Assembly (NCBI GenBank): GCA_037176845.1
Contig: JAYKXP010000009.1
Location: 310,001-374,000 of the forward strand
From: Paramarasmius palmivorus
Lineage: Eukaryota > Basidiomycota > Agaricomycetes > Agaricales > Marasmiaceae
Direction: 5' to 3'
DNA: 64,000 nucleotides
A program made the translations under genes and the position numbers. Within the stretch, counting starts at the first letter, position 1. The number at the start of each line of letters is the position of its first letter. Below, in pieces: positions 1-16,942 of this stretch. A model generated the notes under the pieces. The model searched no databases, was not told the DNA's origin, and worked only from the letters and a program-made list of their open reading frames with translations.

Positions 1-1595
1 ATCTTGAAGACCAAGCTAGGCTGTATGGGTAAGTATGCAGGCTTGAGCAGATCCCAGATGAAGGTGGTGGTTAACAAGAGACGGCAAATGCCCAAATCCC
101 TGTTAAAAACCGCGCAAGTGGGCCCAAATTTTTCTGGCCTCGACATTGATAAGTGCGGTGACATTCACTCGGAAAATATGGCTATTTACAACGGGGATAT
201 GGCCTGTACGCTATTAAGACATGCGCCCACCCTTTGTGTGTTTACCAATAATTTCCCCCGTTTTTGATTTCAACACCTTCATGATCACGCAAGTAATTGA
301 AATGCTTAGCGATAAACCTCTGTGGGCAGTGAAGCTCTAGTAATACTTCACTTGGGCGCGCGACGCTCGGTGCTCGGTGCTCGCAAAGTGAGATTCACAG
401 CATTTCATTTTTTTTCGACTTGAACCACTTGTGCCTTACGCAGACCACCGACCAATGAATGCCATTTGATTAGGGAGCTCAGCAGTCCTAGTCCACATGA
501 GGATATGTGGATAGCGGCCACAGGCCTACAAACTACTCAAGTTTTCTAATGGCTACCAACCGAAGATTGAGATCAAGTCAGGAATGATGCCAGACCAATT
601 CGATTTCATACTCGCAAGAACTTTCAAATCAGAGTCTCTGGCCACATATTCGCAGCTGAGAGAGCTCGACGCCACAACTTGGTCGTGGTTACAGTTCAAG
701 TGAGAATTTCTCACGATGGTCTCGCCTCCGGGGCCGAAGTAACCCGGCCGCGGCGCTCTTCAAGTTAGACTTTTACCGTTTACTCGAGCCAGTCCAATGC
801 TTTCTCCGTAGCTAAGGTCGAGGGCCCGCCCAGAAGGATAGTGAAGACGAGAATCCGCTCGATTCCTGCTTGAATAGCCACTGGAAACTCGGACATGTTG
901 AAATCAGTTCTCAAGTATCGCAATGTCAGTGTGTCTACTTTTCTTCGTCTCACCTGTTCCGACTGACTCTCATTGCGCTCAGGTAATGATGCATTCAATC
1001 TGTGCATGTTCTCGCCTCTGTCTCTTGATGTTGATCACCAATGCCACGTAGAAGAACGAGAGTCAATATAATTCTCTTCTCGCCAAATTCGAACCAGAGC
1101 GCTTTGATAGACATCGATACTGGAGTTTTTGCAGAACAATCCGAGTCGGGGTCACTGCCTCTATCGTAATTCGAGTAAGAGCGAAGGATCCCCAGGGAGC
1201 TAATCCCTACACTACTAGACGCAGAGAGGCCAGAACAGCGTTTCCTCTGCGGAAGCTGGCTAGGTGGGCATCCAAGAGTCACAGGTATGTACTATCTCTT
1301 CACATTGTCGCTTCACTCTGACTAGTCTAATTCTCATACAGGAGAATCGCCGCAATCTACGTCTAACAGTCGCCAAACATTGGAAATCCCGTGTACATCG
1401 CCGTTTACTATCGCCTAGCTGCCGCAAATACGCATTTGTAATGGGCGAAGCTGTGAAGCCTCGAAAATCGATGGCTACCAGCAGAACCATCGCGCCCGCT
1501 GAATCGTGGTTCCCACGGATGCAGGATAGGAAGCTATAAAATCTCAGTTTTTCGAGACGTAAAGTCAACACACTTTTCTCCCTATCTGCATTGCT
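1..1595. other. No gene recognised upstream of the peroxygenase
   Basis: Only short open frames without recognisable family motifs occur here, and none has a convincing start with splice context. A short GC-rich direct repeat of the GCTCGGT type lies near 367-385. The right end holds the core promoter of the peroxygenase gene. A 3' or 5' fragment of a gene lying outside the window cannot be excluded for the first 270 bases. Confidence 0.5.
1535..1540 (+). promoter_or_regulatory. TATA box of the heme-thiolate peroxidase gene
   Basis: TATAAA lies 61 bp ahead of the ATG at 1596, which fits a TSS about 30 bp downstream and a short leader. The position supports the chosen start. Confidence 0.6.
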
Positions 1596-2568
1596 ATGAA
1601 GCTTTCGACATTCTCCCGCTCTATCGTACTCGCCGTCGTGGTCACTACCAGTACCTCCGCGCTTGAGGACCATTCTTTTAGAGCCGCTGGACCGAACGAC
1701 CTTCGGAGTCCCTGCCCTGGACTGAACGTGTACGTCCTCTCAACTATCCTTTGTCCTCTCTGACACCTTTTCAGTCTGGCAAACCATGGGTTCCTTCCCC
1801 GTGATGGTCGAAACATTTCAGTCCCAATGATCATGCAGGTCTTATATGGCAAGCTTCGACATTCACACTTTGAAGCATCATTCTGACATATCTTTAGATG
1901 GCTACAATGTCGAGCCTGATACTCTCACTCTTGCCGCCAAGATGGGCTTGTTGACCTCCAATGAACCTACAACGTTCACCCTCGACGATATCAAAAAGTA
2001 AGGACATCTCCTAGCTTCTGTAGTCCTAAGTTCTGATTTCAAACTCGAGGCATGGTGTCATCGAACATGATGCTTCTTTATCTCGTCAAGACTTCGCCCT
2101 AGGCGACAACCTTCATTTCAACGAGACTATTTTCACCACCTTGGCCAATTCTAATCCCGGATCGGACGTCTACAACACCACCTCTGCAGGTCAAGTTCAG
2201 CACGAGCGTCTCGCAGATTCATTGGCTACGAACCCCAACGTCACTAATACCGCTGAGATTGCTTTAGCACGTAGCTTTACGAGTGCGTTGTATCTCAGTG
2301 TCATGGGCAACCCCATAACAGGTGTGGCGCCGAAGAAGTAAGTAGATTTGCTGTAGTCATATTTTAATCGGAAGACTGACCATATGCCTCCAGCTTTGTT
2401 CAGATCTTCTTCCGTGAAGAGCGGCTTCCCATCGAAGAGGGCTGGGAGCGTTCTTCCACCCAGATCAATGGTAGCACGCTCGGCAACCTGGCCACTATGA
2501 TTCAGGCAGCTTCCAACTGGACTGCACCCGAGATTTGCGGTGCTGGGGCCTCTGAAGTTTCTAACTGA
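1596..2568 (+). CDS. Secreted heme-thiolate peroxidase / unspecific peroxygenase (chloroperoxidase-like)
   Basis: Five exons (1596-1729, 1775-1848, 1898-1997, 2050-2337, 2394-2568) join to 771 nt, giving 256 residues, the size of the short peroxygenase class. A hydrophobic signal peptide (MKLSTFSRSIVLAVVV) opens the protein. The family motifs follow: PCP, whose Cys is the axial heme thiolate ligand; LANHGFLPRDGRNI; and EHDASLSR, whose Glu is the acid-base residue in this family. The family uses H2O2 to oxygenate or halogenate organic compounds outside the cell. Several NxT/NxS sites (for example NETIF, NTTSA, NGSTL) suggest N-glycosylation. Intron 2 must be GC-AG (donor GCAAGC at 1849), because the alternative GT donor gives an early stop. 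BVMO genes lie next door, so a shared role in oxidising aromatics or lipids is possible but is inference. Confidence 0.88.
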
Positions 2569-3025
2569 TTAGCCTTAAATGGTGGGGTACTGTAGCATGC
2601 GTTGAAGATGGTCTTCTTTCACGTTTACATACCTCGTTAGAGTCACTTAATGGCGCTGAATCTCGTTCTCATACATGGTTTTTGTTAATAGGTAGCTCAC
2701 CTGTCGATGGACAATCTATTTGTACGTTTAGGCAAAAGGCCTACTAATCAATTAGTTCAACATCACATCCTGCTTGATAAATCCAGCCAGCTACAGCTAG
2801 GACAGGACTCCCGAGGCCAAACATACCGAGTAATAAGAGTTTGGGTAGTAGTTATCGCGCTGTCGACTGGCATTGACGAGCTGCATTTCTGATTATCTCT
2901 GACCGGGGTCATCGCGGTTAAGCTGGTAGTCGCCTTCAACAACGGATACTGGCTCAGCCATTGTCAAATATATTCTTTGTTCACCTTGTTGGTTCTAAAT
3001 ACATCGCTTTCCGACGAGAGACCGG
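2569..3025. other. Intergenic, no gene seen
   Basis: Shared 3' flank of two convergent genes, the peroxygenase (+) and BVMO 1 (-). Only a short frame without known motifs is present. Confidence 0.6.
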
Positions 3026-4792
3026 TTAAACTACAGTGAATCCTTCATAGTTATTAATCGCCTTCTCCTTGCACAACTTTCCGTAGTCATTAATCCCCAT
3101 ACTGAGGCTCAACGGCTCGACCACCTTCCCCGGCACATTAGCGCCATTCCACCACGATCTACCCTTCCGGATAAGAGTTAGATCCCACATTTCGAGGACC
3201 AAGCTGCGCCACGCCTCCTCCGCTTCGCGCGTTGGTTCAATCGACGAAAGGCTATTGTCTATCATATGCTTGATACAGTCGATGATCCAATTGCCTTGGA
3301 TTTCCTAGACACGGGTAGATCATTAGTAGCTTCCAGGTTGTAGAATTGCACAAACTTACCATACAACTCGGCCAGTTAGAGAATATCGTAGCTCCTTGCG
3401 GACCACATAAAAAGAACATGTTAGGGAAGTTAGCGGCGGTCATACCCAGGTTGGTGTATGCTCCCTGCTTCCATTTATCCGCGATAGAGGTGCCGTCTGC
3501 ACCGCGGATGTCGATCTGCGTGATACCGCCCGTTACAGCATCAAAACCCGTGGCGAGGACAACAACGTCAAAGTCTCGTTGAACGCCATCCGCGGTGAGA
3601 ATACCACTAGGTGTGAATCGAGTGATAGGCGTTTCGTTCAAATCGACAAGATCGACGTTAGGCTGGTTGAAAACCTCGTAGTACGTTTGTTCGAGGGAAT
3701 GTCGTCTAGCAAGCATCGGATGAGGAGGGGTATCTGGCGCAAGTTTCTCTTGCATTCGCGGATCATGAATGCGAGCACGGGTTTTCTCCTTCCAGAATGC
3801 GTAGACCTCATCGTTCGCTGCCTCGTTAATAGCAAGATCAGCGCAGATGCCGAGGAACTCGAAGGTGCCTTTGGCATAGGCATCTTCAAGGCAGAGAATG
3901 CGTTCTTCCGGAGTCATGGAAAAGAACATCTTGGGATTGGTTTCCCATGTGAGCCCACCTGTGCTCATCTTCAGTATATCCCGACGGTGGGACTAGATAA
4001 GAAAACATACCGGCTGTCTGAAGCCTTCGTCGATAAATGATGGGGTACAGTTGTTTTGCCTCTTGCGAAGCCTCGAGTTTGCGCTGTCTCATAGGTATAG
4101 CAACAGCAGCCGTGCGCTGGAGAACTGTGAGATGTTCGACCTCCCCTTCCTTTCCCAGTTCTTGTATAACCTGTATCCCACTAGCTCCAGTACCAATCAC
4201 CGCAACTCTCTTGCCCTTGAAGTCGACATCTTCACGAGGCCACCTTGCCGTGTGATAAAAGTCCCCTTGAAATGTCTCTAGGCCCGGAAAAGTAGGCGTA
4301 TAAACCTTGGTGGATAAACCCACAGCCAACACTAGAAAACGCGCTTGTGCAACTTTGCCATCCTCGGTCTGAATGATCCAGTTATTCTGGACTTTGTCCC
4401 ATTGCGCCGTGGTGACTCGGGTGTTAAAATAAATATCCTTGGAAAAATTGAGCGCTTGATCGGCATGTTCGAAGTACCCGCGCAACTCTTCCCGACCAGG
4501 GAATCGTTCGGTCCAATCCCAGCCACGCCATACTTCTTCCATAGAGAATCCGTATAGCGGGGCAGGACTGTCAACTCGTGCACCTATTACTGAGCATGAG
4601 ATACGTGCGATGCGGGATAGTGGGAAACATACCAGGATAGCGATTCCAATGCCAGGTTCCTCCAATCTGACTGGCGGCTTCGAAGATCTTCACATTGTAA
4701 CCAAGCTTTCGAAAGTGATATAGCTGGTAGAGGCCACTGAAGCCAGCGCCGATGATAAGGATGTCGAGTTCAAGCTTTGAGTTCGAGTTCAT
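3026..4792 (-). CDS. Flavin-dependent monooxygenase, BVMO type (copy 1)
   Basis: Expected to be an intracellular FAD/NADPH enzyme inserting oxygen next to a ketone, or oxidising a related substrate. From the ATG at 4792: first Rossmann motif GAGFSG, BVMO motif GGTWHWNRYPG followed by ARVD (fits [AG]GxWxxxx[FY]P[GM]xxxD), BVMO fingerprint FQGDFYHTARWP, second Rossmann motif VIGTGASGIQV, then LATGFD. The last exon starts EIQGNW and ends at TAA 3026-3028. Three introns separate four exons; the last intron has a TACTAAT branch-point-like site. No signal peptide. It belongs with copies 2 and 6 (opening LELDxLIxGAG, RKLGY/RKLGH, no intron after ARVDS). The usually constant GPQAPTA stretch is altered to GPQGATI, so activity or substrate may differ. 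Substrate unknown. Confidence 0.85.
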
Positions 4793-5425
4793 GTTGAAAA
4801 GGATGTGATTGTGAGAATAGCTGTCTCAATTCTTCAAGCTTTTAAGCCCATGTTTGTTTTGAATTGTATTACCGTTAGCGAAGTTGAACTGTAAAAAGGT
4901 TTACATCCGCTGGTGAGTGGCGGAGTGGTAGTGATAGTGTTTTCGGACCGACAGGAGCGATGACCATATCGTGATCTTGCTACAAGAGAAGAGACGGACC
5001 GCGAGGTAGGCGGAACAAGATCAGAGTTGGCAACTTGCGTTCAAAACCTGGGACTGCTACGGATCAGTCATGCAGAATTAGGCTTAATAGCTACACAGAA
5101 GCTCACAGGGCAGTCATAGGCACCGGATGTCGACTCGCTAAGACTTTGGTGCATGCTTTGTACTTTTTCTGGCCAAATCAGCAACACCGATGGTGACGGT
5201 GCCGGAGAGAGTTCGTCTGACCTCTAAGCATGCACGTGGGAATCATCAATTTTCATCGCAAGCCTCAAGGGTTATATAAGTAAGGAATGCTTGAACATTC
5301 GCAGCTAAGAGCTTGGGATTCAGGTTCAATATTAAGTAGCTACATAAGGTTTTACAGATGCTTTTGAGTAGTATCATGGTGCATTGCATAGGTGTAAACA
5401 AGAGTATGTATCGTTCTCAGTATAC
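4793..5425. other. Intergenic, promoter side of BVMO 1
   Basis: Separates two head-to-tail minus-strand BVMO genes. It should hold the promoter of copy 1 and the 3' end of copy 2. No further gene recognised. Confidence 0.5.
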
Positions 5426-10556
<5,131 letters not shown>

Positions 10557-11408
10557 ATGAGACAGTACCATTCTGTTCTGCTGTACCACAATGCGGATTC
10601 TAAATGGTTACGAGAGTACAAGGGACTCCGAGGGAAAATAGATATCTGTATATACTGTGTGTTCTGAAAACAAGACGACTTGAGATGGTTGCCCGATTAT
10701 ATCCGGCGCTTGCTCCAGAGCTTGCCGGCGTCTAAATTTTCGCGATCTTTCCCAGTGCCCACTGATCCACCTAGTGCAGCAATTCAAACATTTACGCTCA
10801 TACATCCTCGGTGTTCTTGACAATGCTTCAACGGCTCGCAACCGGGCTAAGAATGCTCCGGGAGTCCATCACTGAACGATAGCGACAAGGCCCACTGGGG
10901 AAGGAAGGCATGATAGAGCGGTCGATGATAATTACAACTTCGGCGACGAAGGAGGGGGCGAGACTAGAGTCTTTTCAGGATGTATGCACGATAGGTGAGC
11001 ACTTTGCGTCTGAGCTACATCCAGGGTCTCTTACTGACCAGTACATTAAATGTCTTGACAGGCTATACAGAGCTCAGGAATCAAAGAAATACCGCCAGCC
11101 TCTTCGCACCGAATTCGAAAAAAGTATCACAAATACCCCACCGAAACTCTTTTGTGCTGGAATGGATCAATCATTACAGACTGTGGGATTCGTGAACTGG
11201 CTCTTGAATTTTTTCGAATGCGGAGATGCGATGGACATCAAAGTGGTCATTAGGACAAGCATCGAAGCTCCACCATGGCTCACCTGCACAACGGTTCGCG
11301 TTAACGGTTGAACTCGTGTTGAGTGCTAACTTCTCTCCAGGTTTAGAGCTACAAAATGGTACATAAAAGGCGCAAGGAGGACATGAGCTTGGTTATAACC
11401 CCCCCGTC
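10557..11408. other. Intergenic with an unassigned open frame
   Basis: Lies between the stop of GH1 gene a and the start of the GH10 gene. A plus-strand frame of up to 133 codons (10910-11311, ATG start) has no motif I recognise and no clear splice link to the GH10 gene. It may be an upstream exon, a relic or chance. Confidence 0.35.
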
Positions 11409-12780
11409 ATGCGTAAAACCATCTGGCTCCTCGGGTGTTCGGTACCCTTTACAGCTGGGACGTTGGTGTTAAAGAATCTCGCGGCACCAAGACCTTTCGG
11501 TGCAGCCATCAATGTATCCCTTTTATCCGAAGACGAAAAGTTTACAAGGTTGGCTGAAACTCAGGTGTGTAAATGTAGAAAATTAAAACTGGGGTGTCGC
11601 ATGTCTGACTTCCGCATTCAGTTTTCCAGCTTCACCCCCGAAGATGAGAGTGAGCACGGTCTCATACGTTCGAGCTTTCCAATAATGAATCCCGATGGAT
11701 AAGTGAAATGGGGAGAGATAGAACCAATTCAGAACCAGTTCAACTTCACTGGTGCCGACGGGCTTGTGCAACTTGCCGAGTCTGTTCAAGCAAAGATACG
11801 TGGCCACAACTTTCTCTGGTGAGGCTTCATTGTCCGTTTGGGAAACGGAAGCCGACCTCTTTGTGCAGGGAAACACACCTGCCACCATGGGTGAACGAAA
11901 CACTTTCGGCCACAGAACTAGATCGTGCATTGAAGCATCACATTGAGGTGATAATGGACCGTTATAGAGGAAAGGTCTACGCATGGGATGTCGTGGTGAG
12001 TAGTACCCAAGACTTACCCTTCTGCAAAAATCGATGGTCGGTTACGCGATAGAACGAACCGATTAGTGATACACCGAACGCTACCTTTAGAGAAACTATC
12101 TGGACACATAAATTTGGGGAAGCGTCTGTGGCTAAGGCCCTCACATACGCGAGGGAGGCGGATCCAGTACCGAAACTATAGTCAGTCTTTTCGATCATGT
12201 CGATGCACTGATGCATGCTGAAGTGGCACTCTTGTAGTATCAATGATTATGATATCGAAGGAATCAATGCCAAATCCAACTCTTTATATGAGGTTGCCAA
12301 ATCACTGAAAAGGGACGGTACGTTTTCAAGCCTCTCGGGTTGAGCATGTGTTCATTGGCAACACCGAAGGCGTACCACTTGACGCAATTGGTTTTCAAGC
12401 ACACTTAACCCTCGGACAGGTCCCGTCAACGCTCCGAGAGAATCTTCAGCGCTTTGTAGACCTTGATCTTGACGTTGCGATAACAGAACTCGATATCAAT
12501 ATGCGCGGTCCCCCGAACGCGACAGCACTTGCCCAACAAGCAGAAGACTACCATTCAGTCGTCTCCGCATGTGTGTCGATTGAACGCTGCGTCAGTGTAG
12601 TAAGCTTTCCGTCCTTCAACAACATGGTCTAGATAGTAACAATGGTTTTCTATGTAGACAATCTGGGGCATATCCGACGACCAGAGCTGGATCCCAGATG
12701 GCTCGGTGTTACCTTGGGATAAAAACAAGAAACCCAAACCCGCTTTCTTTGCTATCGCTGACGCATTCAGAGGAAAATAA
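11409..12780 (+). CDS. GH10 endo-beta-1,4-xylanase-like protein
   Basis: A short hydrophobic N-terminus ([17 protein letters not shown]) may be a signal peptide and leads straight into the catalytic barrel: FGAAIN, then [16 protein letters not shown] (fungal GH10 TPEN-MKWD equivalent), [30 protein letters not shown] with the acid/base Glu, [25 protein letters not shown] with the nucleophile Glu, and a C-terminal block from [11 protein letters not shown] to AFRGK before TAA at 12778. Seven short introns were resolved, for example one splitting E-M of EDEMKW and one between DVV and NEP. No cellulose-binding module was found. The usual TPEN is TPED. The gene is convergent with the GH20 gene, 57 bp between stops. 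An extra 5' exon cannot be excluded, so the start is the weakest point. Confidence 0.82.
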
Positions 12781-12837
12781 AGAAACTAGTTCCTGTATCA
12801 TGACATACAAACATTCAATTCATCCCTGCTTCTTTAT

Positions 12838-15015
12838 CTAGGGGGTACACCGCTCAGGGCGTAATGCACACCACTTGGGTTGGATATTGATAGCGCGAAC
12901 ACCACGTCGAACCAGCCTCTCCCTGATATCATGCATGCGCGCTAGCAGATTAGCTTTCGTCGTGACGTTTCCTTCAACCCCGGCAATCCGAGGAGTCCCG
13001 TCGGGAAGGACAGCACCCGTCCAAAAGACCTCAGCTGAGCTAGCAGCACGCGGCCAGACGATGGGATCAAGGTTCTCGGGACCCGACTGTTCAGCCCACA
13101 GAAGTTGCTGGCCTGTCATTTGACGGGTTGGTGGCGGTAGAAGATGTGATGAAGTTTAGAACATACCTCCAAGAACTAAATGCTGTTGTTCACTGGTGAT
13201 GTTGGCGTATGGGTCGAAGGTGTATGCCTGTATCAGAACGGTTAGTTTGGGGTTGAACGGGAAAAATGATAACCGAATTATTGACCCTCAGCCAGTTCTT
13301 GAAGGGGTCACACCAGCTATCGCTGTTGAAAGTGGTCAGTGATCGTCAAAATCAGTTCGAGATCACGAACAATCCAACCCATCCACCGCCACCGCAATCC
13401 TAGATAGTATGAGCCTCGCCATGAACTTGATTCTCTGGAGCAACTCACGAGATAAAAGTAATCAGAAGGGGCATGCACGATACGAATGTTTCTAGCAACG
13501 ACCGAGGCCGCATTTTCAGATGACCTCCACACCCTGTACAAATAGCTATCAGAAACCGTGTCATCCAGGGAGTTGAATGAGACCAACATTGCTACCGTGT
13601 CGTTCTTCAATGTGATGTTATGATCCAGGACCATCTCTAATGGTAATTGTCACTGGACACCCATCCGTGGTCAGGACATAGTGCGTACCTTCCCAGACTA
13701 CAGGGGTCTTGCCTATACCTCGCAACATCTCATGAGTAGCATCTACAAAGTCACCCAATGCCTCTTCCAAAGTCCTCCCACTACTCGATAACTCTTGTTG
13801 TGTTTCCTCGTCTTGCGCATAGCAATCTTCATCGACTTCATCGCCCCCAGTAGCGAAGAACTTGGATGGTAGCGTCTTGGCGACAGAGGATAACACATTG
13901 AGTGTGAAGTTCACCGCCGCATCAGAGGCGATGCGGATTTGACCTGCAGTGGTGGTGTTTTGAAAGCAAGCCATGTGTTCTGGATGAGAATCTCCAATGC
14001 TACTTGTATGTCCGGGATTATCAATTTCCTATTCAGATAGTTAGGCCTAGGTAGAAGTACAGAGCATAAGTGGAACACGCCATAATGACATCAATCCCTC
14101 TTGTAGCGGCGTATGTGACAATGTCCTGAATGTCGTCGGGAGAGAACTTTTCTTCAGCGGAGTAGGCTCCCTTCTGGGCGAGCTCGGGGAACTCGGATAT
14201 TCCTAGAGGCCAGCTCTGCGCGTCCGTGATGTGCCAGTGGAAGGTGCTCATCTAGTCCGCATTTTGAGTGCTTCGCTAAACTGCTCGATGTATGATAAAC
14301 CTACTTTGACCCAGCTCATAGCATCAAGCATTCTCTTGATGTCAGAAACAGGGAAGCTACAGGGATGTCATGAAAGGACTTAGCGATAAGCAGAGAAACC
14401 CACAAATGTCTCGATGTATCGAGCATGAAGCCCCGGTGCGGCTAAAAGCTGGTAAGTAATAAGCCTGTAAGGAAAGGCAAAGAGACATACGAATGCAGGT
14501 GCATCGTTAACGATCGTAACGGGAGCAACCGTAGTGTATGTTGTCCCATCCAGATCATACCACAACTGGCCAAAGGTCGTCAACCCACGAAACAAACCAA
14601 GGGTTGTATTTGCCGTGATACTAGCAGCCGAGCCATCCGCGGGCACCGAAAGCGAGTATCCTTCGCTCCTGAACTGGATGTCGTCGGTGGATTCCGTGGC
14701 AATGGAACGAACGGGAGGCGCATCTTCCACAAGGCTGAGTTTTAACCCAGGGAGAGTTTGTGCATCTCCCAGGGCATCTCGGTCTGATTCACCTCTGTCA
14801 GGGACTAGGCGTTGTAACTTGTCATTCCGCAAGAGAATTTTGGCACGGGAAACGGCATCGATGAGGTCTTGTGGTGCATCATCTACATTGACAAAATCGA
14901 AACTGTCCGCGAGTTTGAGAAGGGTGCTTCCGGTTTCAAGGGTCCTTGGGATGGGCCAGAGACCAAAGGTAAGGCGTAAATTGGCTGTTATGAACAAGAG
15001 GGTTCTGAGTAACAT
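12838..15015 (-). CDS. Secreted GH20 beta-N-acetylhexosaminidase (copy a)
   Basis: Removes terminal N-acetylglucosamine or galactosamine, typically from chitin oligomers or glycoproteins. The ATG at 15015 gives a signal peptide (MLLRTLLFITANLRLTFG) followed by LWPIPRTLETG, typical for fungal hexosaminidases. Then come TLGLFRGLTTFGQLWY, GFMLDTSRH, FPVSDIKRMLDAMSWVK, MSTFHWHITDAQSWP, EIDNPGHTSS, the catalytic Asp-Glu pair in ATGGDEV, VWRSSENAASVV, HAPSDYFYLDCG, LLWAEQSGPENLDPIVWPRA, and a C-terminus ending RPERCTP at TAG 12838-12840. Many short introns. One intron uses donor GTTGGT, needed to join NDTVAM to VWRSSEN, and copy b has the same unusual donor. The gene appears intact. Confidence 0.87.
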
Positions 15016-15425
15016 TGTTGTGGAACACAAGCAGCCGGGAAGCTATATGTACTGTAATTGTAGATGTGAGGTCATGAGCACACAGATAGAAGGTGAAGTT
15101 ATGAATAGGAGGCTTCCTTCGTACTTCTGTTCATACCTATCAGCCTTCGAAGCACCACATGCTATTCATCCTTGGAGTGCTATCAGACGTCCGAAACCAA
15201 CGTGATGTCTATGCCAGAGCTGAGATCACAAGCTCCGATACGACTCCTCAGGCGTCAGTCTGTGATTAGAATGTTCTTCATTATCCTGCAAGTGGAAGAG
15301 GAAGAGAGGCCCAAGAGAGGCCTGGTCATGTCGGATGAGATGACACTGTGACTGAGCTGATAGCCGCGAAGTGAACACGTGACAGGCGTGTATCGGTATC
15401 CGAAAAATGAAACTCCGACTCTCCG

Positions 15426-15434
15426 TATAAAAAA
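15426..15434 (+). promoter_or_regulatory. Orphan TATA box
   Basis: TATAAAAAA with no recognisable coding gene within 1.4 kb downstream on the same strand. It may drive a non-coding transcript. Confidence 0.3.
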
Positions 15435-16870
15435 GCCGTCTTCCTCTTTCCCGATTCCTACTTGCTGCTACTTGCTTATAATTACGAGCATATATTGGAG
15501 GTGAGTATAGATTCTTCGTTCACTTTTTTTCATGATGATTTTCGCTATGGTCCGTGTTTCCAAGCGGCGACTAGACACCGCCGCTTCAGTATGCCGATAA
15601 TATTTTCTACCTAGCTCTCTGATCCCTGCTTCCATTCATTTACTTTCAGATTCTTCGTTCTCTATCCAAGGCTAAGCTGACTACTAGTTCTCAGAAGGTT
15701 GATAATAACAAGCTCTCCGGCCTAAAAGAATCGTACTGTGGGTTGAGGAAGGAGTAAACATCTTTTCGGATTACTTCACGTCTAGGCATTATCATTCTTC
15801 TCGGGTCTATGGATGCATCCTCGTTACAAAGTTACAAAGTTCCATGTCCGTTTCCCTCGTGTAATTCGTTGCTGCGTAGGTAACAATGATCATACACCTG
15901 AGCCCTTCAGTATTCATGCGTAAACTCGAGATCGTTCCGAAGCGTAGTGCCGCGTGTTCCTGTAAATTCGAACGAATCTGAGACCTCAGACTTTCACGAC
16001 GAATAGGTACTGAGTACTGAGGTAGTAAACTCTAAGTCAAGCAGCGCCCGGCACAATTTTGGCGCTTAAATTTTTCAGATTCGCCTAGATTCGTTCTCAT
16101 CCTCCACCAGTACCTTTGACAGCTGGATCTCTTCGCCACTCAACATGCGAAAAACTTCACCTCGATATGTATCCTGCGGTGTGGCATTGCCATCACATCT
16201 CGAGTGTCGGTTGAGACGTGGGAGGAGAGGTTTCGGAGAGGCAGCCCAGTGACGAGAAGGCAGAAGAGCCTCAGAGTTGCAATTAGAGGCAGAGTTGGAG
16301 CCCCCAATGCCCATCGAATGGTGAGTTGCTTCTTTGCGTACATCCGAGTATCATACTAACCGTCGTACCATGTCCACACTTAGTTCATGGCCATCTCAAA
16401 AGTCTTGCCAACGAAACGACCGACCGACCAACGCTGTTATGCAGAAGAACAGAGAACTGCCCCGTGATTCTACTCAAAAATGCGGTCGCCTTATTACGGA
16501 TACATAGCCAATGTATGAATAAACATCATACATGGTGGTCGGCTCATTGCCAGTATCCCCAGGGAATCTGGACCATCACGGTGTCGTTTCACCGGTCGCA
16601 TGCATCTGTGACATGGCCTTTCGACTTTCGGGATGATTTAGATCAGATCTATATCAAGCTCAAGTCTGTTATACGGTGTGTACTATCCTCGACAAGAGCT
16701 GAGCATTCCTCAAACTGAAGGCACTCCAGATCAATAACAGTAGTCTCTCGCTAGCCCTTCTCACGAGTACAGCGCAGTCCCAGAAACAGCGCCCTTCCAG
16801 AAGCTAAAAGTAGCCGGATGAAGCCGTTCATTACCAAGGCTTGGATACTCCGGCACGCCAGCGCTCAGAG

Positions 16871-16877
16871 TATAAAA
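16871..16877 (+). promoter_or_regulatory. TATA box of BVMO copy 3
   Basis: TATAAAA 72 bp ahead of the ATG at 16943. Confidence 0.55.
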
Positions 16878-16942
16878 TAGTGCTAGTTCAATAACAGATA
16901 CCCGGCACTTTGACTACAACCCCCTCGAAACATCGACCAACA

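Larger units (their letters stand above)
15016..16942. other. Long bidirectional intergenic region with possible transcript start
   Basis: Lies between divergent GH20 copy a and BVMO copy 3. A strong TATA (TATAAAAAA at 15426-15434) is followed by a candidate 5' splice donor near 15500 (GTGAGTATAG) and an acceptor-like CAG near 15650. Each is followed at once by the same AGATTCTTCGTTC word. No ORF of note follows. A non-coding or small-ORF transcript is possible. TTACAAAG is repeated in tandem near 15824-15840. Confidence 0.4.

Noticed and set aside
10910..11311. 133-codon frame as upstream exon or binding module of the GH10 gene
   Set aside because: No in-frame splice connection to the GH10 start could be built, and no carbohydrate-binding motif was seen.
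14534..15205. Plus-strand frame of over 220 codons opposite GH20 copy a
   Set aside because: It lies antisense to the first exon of the hexosaminidase, which has a signal peptide and family motifs.
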